Source of the DNA: an uncultured Alphaproteobacteria bacterium
Lineage (GTDB): Bacteria; Pseudomonadota; Alphaproteobacteria; HIMB59
Length of the DNA: 50,425 bases
NCBI GenBank assembly: GCA_902521485.1
Contig: CABYRQ010000008.1
Coordinates: 1 to 50,425 of the forward strand
Direction: 5' to 3'
In this document: positions 44,070 to 50,425 of the stretch, piece after piece
Position numbering within the stretch: position 1 is the stretch's first letter
Layout of the letters: each line of letters opens with the position of its first letter
Program-made: the position numbers and the translations under genes
The notes under the pieces: model-generated
Seen by the model: only the letters and a program-made list of their open reading frames with translations
Told to the model about the DNA's origin: nothing
Databases searched by the model: none

Positions 44070-45978
44070 TAATATTTATCTTTCTGTATTCAATTACTGA
44101 CTCAGGATTTGCCAACGATCCCAAGTTCTGCACTTTATCATTATTGATAATTTTTTTGACAAGTATTTCAGAGTTTTTACCACTTTTTGTTCTTGGAATG
44201 TCTTTAACTATAAATATTTTCCAAGGAACATGCCTTGGACTAAGCGATGTCTTGAGGTGTTTTTTCAATATTGTATTAAAATCAACATTAATTTTTGTGT
44301 TTAACAACTTCAAAAAAAGGACAATTTTTTCATCATTTTTAGTCAAATAACCTGTTGCCAAACAGTCCTCGATCCAATGAAATTTTTGTAAGCAACTGTA
44401 TATTTCACCTGTTCCTATTCTGACACCGCCTGGATTTAAAGTAGCATCTGATCTTCCAAAGATTACATAACCTCCATTTTTTGTTTTTTTTACATAATCT
44501 CCATGAGACCATATGTTTGGAAATTTTTTAAAATATGCTGATTTATACTTATTATTTAGTCTGTCATTCCAAAAGTAGATAGGCTTAGAGGGGAAAGGGG
44601 TCTTGCAAACTAGCTCTCCTGTCTTTTTGGTTGGCTTACCATTATCATTGAAAACATCAATATCCATGCCCAAGCCCGGTCCTTGAATTTCACCTGAATA
44701 GACAGGTAAAGTTGGTATACCTAACATAAAACATGAAACTATATCTGTTCCACCGCTAACTGAATGTATAAAAGATTTTGAATTTAAACTTTTATTAATA
44801 AACTTAAAAGTGTCTGGACTTAGAGGAGAGCCAGTTGATATAAAACAATTAATTTTTTTTAAAATATCTTTTTTATTAGATTTAAAATTATTTTGGATAG
44901 TTTCATAAACTTTTGCTCCCGCACCTAGCATTGTTGAATTAGTATCTTTTGTAATATTGATAACTCGATTTATATTTGGATAAAATGGGGAGCCATCATA
45001 AAGAACGATTGAACAACCTAAAAGTAAATTTGAAACTGTCCAGTTCCACATCATCCACCCGCAAGTAGTTAAGAAAAGCATTTTATCTTCAGATTTGACA
45101 TTTGTGTGTAATGCTAATTCTTTTAAATGTTGCAGGAGTGAGCCACCATGGCCGTGTGTAATACACTTGGGGAGCCCTGTAGTTCCACTAGAAAATAAAA
45201 CATATAGCGGATGATTAAAACTCAATGATATATTTTTATTTGGTTTTGAATATTTTTTTTGATTGTAAATTTTTTTTAATTCAGATGTGTTATTTTTTGA
45301 AGGATAGCTAGTTTTTAAAATTAGTGGATTATTTAAATTTGCTTTTAATGTTCTTAAGTTTTTTGAATATTGAAATTTCTTACCGTTATAAAAATAATAG
45401 TCAGCAACAATTAAAAGCTTAGGCTTAAGCTGGGAAAATCTGTCAATCACAGCTTGTGTCCCAAAGTCAGCAGAGCAAGAAGACCAAACTGCACCAATTT
45501 TTGCTGCAGAAAGGAAGCTTATTACTGTATCAGGTATATTTGGCAGATATCCGACAATTACATCACCTTTTTTTATGCCTTTATCTCTAAAGAAATTGCT
45601 TAATGCATTAACTCTTTTATTTAAATCACTATAAATAATTTTTTCGCTGAATTTGTTTTCTCCAATAAATTCAATGGCCAAATCTGATGAATTATTTTTA
45701 AAAATTAAATTATAATAATTGAGATTACTGTTATCAAAAAAAATTGAATTCCAAAAAGATTTTTTTTTGTAAGCTTTAAAAAATCTTTTCCTCTCAAGAT
45801 CGATATTAAAATACTCAACTATAGACTCCCAAAACTCACCAGGATTCTTATTAGTCCATAACCAAAGCTTGTTATAATTTAAGAATTTCTTAGAAAATTT
45901 TTGTTCTAAATATGTTTGAAATTTATAAAGGTTAGTAGTTTTAATAAATTTTCTACTTGGCTCAAATAACTTATCCAT
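44062..45978 (-). CDS. acetoacetyl-CoA synthetase
   Basis: A 638-residue adenylate-forming ligase of the acetoacetate-CoA ligase type. The N-terminal cap (KLWLWTNKNPGEFWESI) and the segment TTCGWMMWNWTVSNLLLG separate it from ordinary acetyl-CoA synthetase. The P-loop is SSGTTGLPKCITHG near 265-278. The A8 region is SHGDYVKK through GRSDATLNPGGVRIGTGEIY, and the A10 Lys is in PRTKSGKNSE. It activates acetoacetate with ATP and CoA; the next gene cleaves the product. The protein is Lys/Asn-rich like gpsA. Confidence 0.92.
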   Translation of the reverse strand: MDKLFEPSRKFIKTTNLYKFQTYLEQKFSKKFLNYNKLWLWTNKNPGEFWESIVEYFNIDLERKRFFKAYKKKSFWNSIFFDNSNLNYYNLIFKNNSSDLAIEFIGENKFSEKIIYSDLNKRVNALSNFFRDKGIKKGDVIVGYLPNIPDTVISFLSAAKIGAVWSSCSADFGTQAVIDRFSQLKPKLLIVADYYFYNGKKFQYSKNLRTLKANLNNPLILKTSYPSKNNTSELKKIYNQKKYSKPNKNISLSFNHPLYVLFSSGTTGLPKCITHGHGGSLLQHLKELALHTNVKSEDKMLFLTTCGWMMWNWTVSNLLLGCSIVLYDGSPFYPNINRVINITKDTNSTMLGAGAKVYETIQNNFKSNKKDILKKINCFISTGSPLSPDTFKFINKSLNSKSFIHSVSGGTDIVSCFMLGIPTLPVYSGEIQGPGLGMDIDVFNDNGKPTKKTGELVCKTPFPSKPIYFWNDRLNNKYKSAYFKKFPNIWSHGDYVKKTKNGGYVIFGRSDATLNPGGVRIGTGEIYSCLQKFHWIEDCLATGYLTKNDEKIVLFLKLLNTKINVDFNTILKKHLKTSLSPRHVPWKIFIVKDIPRTKSGKNSEILVKKIINNDKVQNLGSLANPESVIEYRKININE

Positions 45979-46369
45979 CTTTGTTTTTCATTAATCGTTG
46001 AAGGTCATCTGGTATTTTACTTGGAGCCCCTTGAGAATTGACGCAAACCATCAAAATTTTTGATTTAAAAATAATATTATTTTGTTTGTAAATATTTTGT
46101 TCGAGCTCAAATGATGCATTTTTAAGAGACAAAATATTGCTTTTAACAGTTAATTGATCCTCTAGTTTGCATGACTCAATATAATCACATTCGATCTTTT
46201 TTACTAAAAAAAGTCGATCATGATCTTTCAATAAAGAATTAAGTGTAAATCCCAACTCATTGATGATTTCAGTACGGGCTCTTTCAATAAATTTTAAATA
46301 ATTTGCGTAATATACAACTCCACCAGAGTCTGTGTCTTCATAATATATTTTGAAGTTGTATTGGAACAT
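45971..46369 (-). CDS. ybgC: acyl-CoA thioesterase, YbgC-like
   Basis: A 132-residue hotdog-fold thioesterase. The active-site region YYEDTDSGGVVYYANYLKFIERARTE is divided as YEDTDSGGVVYYANYL (about 8-24) and FIERARTE (about 27-34), with the catalytic Asp in the first. In many bacteria ybgC starts the tol-pal cluster; here tolQ does not follow, and the gene instead overlaps acetoacetyl-CoA synthetase by eight bases. Its ATG shares a base with the stop of a 26-codon frame upstream. Confidence 0.87.
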   Translation of the reverse strand: MFQYNFKIYYEDTDSGGVVYYANYLKFIERARTEIINELGFTLNSLLKDHDRLFLVKKIECDYIESCKLEDQLTVKSNILSLKNASFELEQNIYKQNNIIFKSKILMVCVNSQGAPSKIPDDLQRLMKNKDG

Positions 46370-46449
46370 TAAGTAGTCAGACCTAAATACAATATATAAG
46401 TTATAATAATTATAACTATTCCAAATATTAAATATCTATATTCATTCAT
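46369..46449 (-). CDS. possible 26-residue membrane peptide coupled to ybgC
   Basis: A frame of 26 codons, MNEYRYLIFGIVIIIITYIL and on to GLTT, is one ideal membrane helix with a charged N-terminus. Its TAA shares one base with the ybgC ATG (TAATG), the same coupling seen at yidC/engB. A weak AAGG lies about 12 bases upstream. Length and composition could arise by chance in AT-rich DNA, but topology and coupling favour a real gene. The family is not recognised. Confidence 0.38.
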   Translation of the reverse strand: MNEYRYLIFGIVIIIITYILYLGLTT

Positions 46450-46475
46450 TAAATTAAATACCTTTATAGAAATAC

Positions 46476-46691
46476 TTAAGATATTTTTTCTCTCTTAAAA
46501 TAATAAATCATTTTGTGTTTTGAAGGGATATCAGATTTATCCTTAATTACATTGACCAACTCCCAACCTTCTTTTCCACCTTTATTAAGCCAGTCATTTT
46601 CCGACTTTAATTCTTCATCATCTAAATATTGGGTATAAATTCTATACTCCCACTTTGAATGTTCTTTTTTATCGAAAGTTGGGTTAATCAT
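46476..46691 (-). CDS. DUF4177-like small protein
   Basis: A 71-residue protein with KWEYRIYTQYL, then LNKGGKEGWELVNVI, the pattern of DUF4177-type proteins (a strand, a variable helix, then LN-x2-G-x2-GWELV and a final strand ending in YYFKRE). The function of the group is unknown; it is probably a small cytoplasmic beta protein. It follows the 78-residue membrane protein gene by 11 bases. Confidence 0.72.
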   Translation of the reverse strand: MINPTFDKKEHSKWEYRIYTQYLDDEELKSENDWLNKGGKEGWELVNVIKDKSDIPSKHKMIYYFKREKIS

Positions 46692-46702
46692 TTCTTTATA
46701 AC

Positions 46703-46939
46703 TTACGCATTTAAATTATAGAAAAACCATACTGCAGATAAACACCAAAGTGTTAAAAAAATCTTACCTAGTTTATCTGCCTTTTTAAAATGTGATTTCA
46801 TTTCATTAAGCTGAGCTACATTTTGCCCGTCTTGTTTTTGAGAGTCCTTTAATTTTTTTTGGTAAAAGAATTTGTATATATTTATTGCACAAGTCCATCC
46901 TGTTAGTATGTAAAAAATAGAGCTAGATAAAGTTGTCAT
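46703..46939 (-). CDS. small two-helix membrane protein, unknown
   Basis: A 78-residue protein with a hydrophobic helix near 5-25, a charged middle (KKLKDSQKQDG and HFKKADKLGK) and a second helix near 58-75. Both ends probably sit on the same side of the membrane. I do not recognise a family. It starts a run of minus-strand genes leading to ybgC. Confidence 0.55.
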   Translation of the reverse strand: MTTLSSSIFYILTGWTCAINIYKFFYQKKLKDSQKQDGQNVAQLNEMKSHFKKADKLGKIFLTLWCLSAVWFFYNLNA

Positions 46940-46980
46940 GCTTCTAATATAAACCTACTCCATAGTTCTTGCTAGTTTTA

Positions 46981-47913
46981 TCAATCTTTATATTGGATAA
47001 ATGTAGGTTTTATAACCTGATTATCTTTATCCCCTAAAGAGTCACATGAGTATCCCAAGTTAGATAATAATTCAGAAAAATTTTTATCAGTGCATTTTTT
47101 TGCTCTGGCAATTCCATCATACCAAGCTGTGATTTTACCGTTAAAAACTTTTGGCGCATTATTTTGGTATATACCATATCGAAAAGAAGGTCCGTAAGAT
47201 TTACCATTGTAAGAATAAATATTAGTTATAAATCCCTCCTCAGCATATTTTAAATCACCATTTATATATAGTTTTAGAAATCCATCATTGCCCCAACTTG
47301 CATGAATAATTACATCATGCCATTGGTTAAATAAAATATTTTCTGGAATTACCGTTGCAGTCTCATCAGTCTCTACAACAGTTTTTTTTGTACAGTGCGT
47401 TCTATTAATGGCTAACCCTTTATATTTCTTCTTATATTGAAATATGAAAACATTTTCAGAACCATTATCTCTGCAGTGTGAAAAAACTTTATTTTCATAT
47501 GATAATTTCATTTGTCCAAATTGAATTAAATGATTGTCAATTTCTTTATGAGAAGTTGACGAATAAGTAAGCTCAGAATTGTCTATAAAAAATGACCATG
47601 CATACCAATTTTCTCCTCTCTCTTTTGTATTTATATAAGTCTCAGTTCTTCCAAAAGAACCCTCAAATTTTCCCCTTTCACAATCAAAGTCTTTACAATC
47701 AAGTGCTCTTAACTCAAATTTGTGTGATGACTCACCAAGTCTTGAAAATTCAGTATCGATGCTTTGACTCCAATCTTTACCAGCATCTAATCCATGTTTT
47801 TCAATAGTTGGCCAACCAATACCCTTGTAACTTCCAACTTGTTCTCCATTTTTAAACGTTAAGCCCCAACACAAATTAGGAATAAATAACAACAAGGTTA
47901 AAAGAGTTTTCAT
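46981..47913 (-). CDS. secreted polysaccharide lyase-like protein (heparin lyase I type)
   Basis: A 310-residue protein with a signal peptide (MKTLLTLLLFIPNLCWG) and a single beta-jelly-roll lyase domain. WYAWSFFIDNSEL near 102-114, HLIQFGQMKLS, the WHDVIIHASWGNDGFLKLYINGD region near 197-219 (only its edges quoted) and SFRYGIYQN near 245-253 follow the pattern of the Polysacc_lyase family with heparin lyase I-like members. The family cuts acidic polysaccharides by beta-elimination; the substrate here is not known. Several Cys pairs suggest periplasmic or extracellular disulfides. It is isolated on its strand between small membrane genes and a tRNA. Confidence 0.75.
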   Translation of the reverse strand: MKTLLTLLLFIPNLCWGLTFKNGEQVGSYKGIGWPTIEKHGLDAGKDWSQSIDTEFSRLGESSHKFELRALDCKDFDCERGKFEGSFGRTETYINTKERGENWYAWSFFIDNSELTYSSTSHKEIDNHLIQFGQMKLSYENKVFSHCRDNGSENVFIFQYKKKYKGLAINRTHCTKKTVVETDETATVIPENILFNQWHDVIIHASWGNDGFLKLYINGDLKYAEEGFITNIYSYNGKSYGPSFRYGIYQNNAPKVFNGKITAWYDGIARAKKCTDKNFSELLSNLGYSCDSLGDKDNQVIKPTFIQYKD

Positions 47914-48004
47914 TGGAAAAACTATATCTCTAATGTCCCATATTTGTCCCTTAAAAAAATATATCCTCTATGAATTAATTAAAAAGTTAATAAAATCAAT
48001 AATT

Positions 48005-48079
48005 GGTTCTGTGGTGTAACGGATAGCACAAATGACTTCGGATCATTTAGTCAGGGTTCGAATCCTTGCGGAACCGCCA
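48005..48079 (+). tRNA. tRNA-Arg (anticodon TCG)
   Basis: A full cloverleaf. The acceptor GGTTCTG (48005-48011) pairs with CGGAACC (48069-48075) with one G-U, then a G discriminator and encoded CCA (48077-48079). The anticodon stem AATGA/TCATT encloses CTTCGGA, so the anticodon is TCG for CGA and probably CGG. The body is nearly the same as tRNA-Arg(ACG) at 2323-2397, including the D arm and T arm; most differences are in the anticodon arm. Confidence 0.95.
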
Positions 48080-48086
48080 GTTTAAT

Positions 48087-48965
48087 TTATAAAAAACTCC
48101 CTAAACCTTGAAGCTTATTAATGAAATCTCTAATTTGCTCGTTAATTTTTTGATTATCAATTTCTATTTGATCATTTTCATCAAAATCTAAGTCAAATAA
48201 ACCCTCTCTGTCTTGAAGTATTTCTTCTAGTGTAAGATCTGCACTGTTGTCAAAATCAAAATTATTTAAAACAACTTTAGTGAGCAAAGGGGTGATAGCG
48301 TAACTAGAAATTATTCCAAACATTCCTGCCTCATCAAATTCTTGCCCATTTATTGTGCTAAAAAAAACTAAAAGTTTAGAAGCTCTATTAATCTCAGCAT
48401 TTGAAAGTGCTTTGTTTCCAGAGACATCTAAAAAACTAAAAACATCTTCAAAGCACTCTCCCTTATTCTTGGAGAAATTTGAACAGGATAAAGATGCTTT
48501 TGAATTCATATATGATAGTACCTCTCCAAATACTAAGGTTAGACTAGCTGGGGTGTTATCGCACTTTGCGTATGTAAAAGTATTATTCGTATTATTTAAA
48601 AAATCATAGGACTCATCGGGATTATCTTGCTCTTCAAATACAACCTCTAAAATATCGTCATTCAGTTTCATAAAAACATTTTTAAATTCAAATATTTCAC
48701 CGTTTAGATAAATCCAATCTTTATATGTCTTTGAGTCAGAAAACTGAAGATAGAAATACGCATAATCGTCTATTTCGTCCTGGCTTTCATAAAGATTGAA
48801 GTAGCCACTCTGAGTAATAATAAAAACATCTTCTTCTTTGGAACAGTCATTACTCCATGTTCCATGAAATTTTTCGGGAATTAAATCTTCTGCGAATAAT
48901 AAAAATGGGCAAAATAAAATAACTACAAATAGACTAAAAAAACATCTCACAATATAAAGTAACAT
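48087..48965 (-). CDS. secreted EF-hand protein, unknown function
   Basis: A 292-residue protein with a signal peptide (about 1-25, ending LLFAEDL). An N-terminal beta domain starts HGTWSNDC (34-41) and resembles lipocalin-like or copper-resistance-like small domains with paired Cys. Behind it are EF-hand loops: D180 to E191 (DVSGNKALSNAE), D237 to E248 (DFDNSADLTLEE) and a third weaker one at 260-271 with Asn instead of Glu at position 12. These would bind calcium outside the cytoplasm. A link to the lyase gene is possible by position only, as the tRNA lies between them. Confidence 0.7.
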   Translation of the reverse strand: MLLYIVRCFFSLFVVILFCPFLLFAEDLIPEKFHGTWSNDCSKEEDVFIITQSGYFNLYESQDEIDDYAYFYLQFSDSKTYKDWIYLNGEIFEFKNVFMKLNDDILEVVFEEQDNPDESYDFLNNTNNTFTYAKCDNTPASLTLVFGEVLSYMNSKASLSCSNFSKNKGECFEDVFSFLDVSGNKALSNAEINRASKLLVFFSTINGQEFDEAGMFGIISSYAITPLLTKVVLNNFDFDNSADLTLEEILQDREGLFDLDFDENDQIEIDNQKINEQIRDFINKLQGLGSFL

Positions 48966-48997
48966 ATAAATCTATAGTTATAAAATTATAATAAATT

Positions 48998-50425
48998 TTA
49001 ATTGGAATTTTTTCGAGATAGCCAAGAAGGTTTTTTTAATTGATTTAAATTAAGATCCTCTGGAAAATTTTTAAAGATATCATTGAGCCCCTTAATTATT
49101 ACATATGTGATTATAAAACTCATAATCGTATCACTCAAAAAATGATCACCCTCCATAATTCTTAATAATGAGATTAAAAGAATTGAAGCATATGCAAATG
49201 TGTTCCATGAAGTTTTATTAAAAATTATTAGTAAAGCCAAAGATAACGTAAAAAAAGACACGTCACCTGAAACGAAACTACAATTGGTACTGCAATAATC
49301 AACATTTAACCATGGAATGGTAAATGGCTCTTCTCCTCCAAATTGAATGGTGTCATTAGGCCTTGCACGACCCCACAAATTTTTAAAAATAGAGTTTACA
49401 ACAATACCTGTTCCGATAATAAGACAAGAAAACAAGTAAACCCATTCTCTAACAGCAACATTTAAAATTTTTTCTTTATAATAAATTTGTTTGAAAACAG
49501 CAGCTATGGGGACAAAGAAAACTAATAAAGCCATAAGTGGTAGCAACATCTTACGAACAAAATAGATAAACCAGTCAGACTCTGAAGCAATAAATTTACC
49601 ATCCTGTCCAAAAAATAGGCCACTAACAGTTATGTCTAATGAGGGAAATATGAAAAATACTATAGAGAGTAAGAGGGTTATGGTTAGGGTTTTAAAGTAA
49701 AAGTTAAAATTCAAGTAAAGAGAGAAAATGTTTGTATAAAAATTGGAAATATTACTTGAAATTATTTCAACGTTATTGTTTGGGATTAATTTGTCATTCT
49801 CTGATGTAAATAGCTTTTTTTTATCTGCTAGTTTTTTTGAAATAAATATTGTTGAAAGATATGCAACAAGCGTGCCACCAAAGATATCACTAATAAAGTG
49901 AGCACCGACTATGACTCTCGTGGATGCAATAATAATTGCAATGGTTATCAATGCATTTTTAATTTTCGGAAAGAGAAATATCATACAAAAGATAAAAGCA
50001 AAAATAGTTGCAGTATGACCTGATGGGAATGAATGCCATTTGGAGTCAAATTGTATTATATCTAACGACTTTAATTCAAAGCCATTATATAAGACTGGCC
50101 GTGGTCTTCCAAAGATATGTTTTAATATTTGTGTAACTATGCCACTTAATAAGATATTTAAAAAAATAAATAGACTAATGTCACTTACAGTTTCCATAAT
50201 CTGATTTTTACTTTTTATAATTTTTATTAAGCCCCAGATTAAAATAGTAGGTACAAAAAAATATAAAGAGTCACCAAAGTGAGTGAGTGTTCCAAAAAGA
50301 GACTTTGTTTGATGATTAATACTGTCAAAAAAAGAAGCTACTGAATAATCAAATAATAAGAAAAAAAAAGCTCCAATTAGCAGATAAATACTTATTCTTT
50401 TTTCTTGCGAGTTTAACTGATTGAA
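48998..50425 (-). CDS. double PAP2 phosphatase, 5' end outside window
   Basis: The frame stays open from the stop at 48998 to the right edge (475 codons seen). The first ATG (50197) is internal: upstream codons encode a usual PAP2 N-terminus (FDYSVASFFD, then THFGDSLYFF). Domain one has all lipid phosphatase motifs: KHIFGRPRP, SFPSGHTAT and STRVIVGAHFISD. After a linker, domain two repeats them as KNLWGRARP, SFVSGDVSF and SLLRIMEGDHFLSD, with the active-site PSGH changed to VSGD. Each domain has several membrane helices. Single-domain relatives remove phosphate from lipid A, undecaprenyl diphosphate or phosphatidate. The true start cannot be seen. Confidence 0.85.
   Translation of the reverse strand, partial: FNQLNSQEKRISIYLLIGAFFFLLFDYSVASFFDSINHQTKSLFGTLTHFGDSLYFFVPTILIWGLIKIIKSKNQIMETVSDISLFIFLNILLSGIVTQILKHIFGRPRPVLYNGFELKSLDIIQFDSKWHSFPSGHTATIFAFIFCMIFLFPKIKNALITIAIIIASTRVIVGAHFISDIFGGTLVAYLSTIFISKKLADKKKLFTSENDKLIPNNNVEIISSNISNFYTNIFSLYLNFNFYFKTLTITLLLSIVFFIFPSLDITVSGLFFGQDGKFIASESDWFIYFVRKMLLPLMALLVFFVPIAAVFKQIYYKEKILNVAVREWVYLFSCLIIGTGIVVNSIFKNLWGRARPNDTIQFGGEEPFTIPWLNVDYCSTNCSFVSGDVSFFTLSLALLIIFNKTSWNTFAYASILLISLLRIMEGDHFLSDTIMSFIITYVIIKGLNDIFKNFPEDLNLNQLKKPSWLSRKNSN

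Noticed and set aside
1-50425. CRISPR arrays, insertion sequences, prophage or integrase genes
   Set aside because: I found no regularly spaced repeats, transposase or integrase motifs, or terminal inverted repeats in the window.

Overview
The window looks like one contiguous piece of a small, AT-rich, tightly packed alphaproteobacterial chromosome. Most genes abut or overlap by a few bases, convergent genes share stop-codon bases, and no gap without a gene exceeds about 300 bases. Gene order and protein types (rpmH-rnpA-yidD-yidC-engB, HAD-dapD-dapE, pheA-kdsB-membrane cytochrome c, sdhCDAB-mdh-sucAB, an IalB family protein, a TakP-type TRAP system) are typical of Alphaproteobacteria. The base composition and compactness suggest a marine planktonic lineage of the SAR11 or HIMB59/AEGEAN-169 kind; I cannot decide which from sequence reading alone.

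Layout. 1-3.3 kb: end of a glutamine amidotransferase, a metallo-beta-lactamase fold hydrolase, a bacterial voltage-gated channel with a coupled 58-residue membrane protein, tRNA-Arg(ACG) and panC. 3.3-9.5 kb: ribosomal protein L34, RNase P protein, membrane-insertion genes, EngB, a HAD nucleotidase, lysine/diaminopimelate genes dapD and dapE, and a peroxiredoxin. 9.4-17 kb (minus strand): glycosyltransferase, truA, fmt, def, recR, ybaB, dnaX, the 4.5S SRP RNA, pheA and kdsB. 17-23 kb: cytochrome c, AmpG-like permease, IalB protein, membrane metallophosphoesterase, two EamA-type or small secreted proteins, small plus-strand genes and an SprT-like protein. 22.7-27.7 kb: glycerol 3-phosphate metabolism (gpsA, glpD, glpK) and a LysR regulator. 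27.8-38.6 kb: a TCA-cycle block, with acnA facing a long operon sdhCDAB-mdh-sucA-sucB. 38.6-42 kb: a structured intergenic region and a TRAP transporter whose binding-protein gene faces its membrane genes. 42-46.5 kb: an EamA permease, thiolase, acetoacetyl-CoA synthetase and YbgC thioesterase. 46.4-50.4 kb: small hypotheticals, a secreted polysaccharide lyase, tRNA-Arg(TCG), a secreted EF-hand protein and a double PAP2 phosphatase cut by the window edge.

How it works together. Glycerol or glycerol 3-phosphate enters central metabolism through GlpK/GlpD and is made by GpsA for lipids. Acetoacetate can be activated and cleaved to two acetyl-CoA that feed the TCA operon. The TRAP system, whose binding protein resembles 2-oxoacid binders, probably imports a small carboxylate. 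The pieces most worth a second look are a cloverleaf-like fold between sdhC and dctQ, a textbook-like slippery site in dnaX, a channel with an unusual selectivity filter, a SucB that lacks the E3-binding domain, a glycosyltransferase that seems to start at ATT, and several tiny membrane-protein genes coupled to larger genes.
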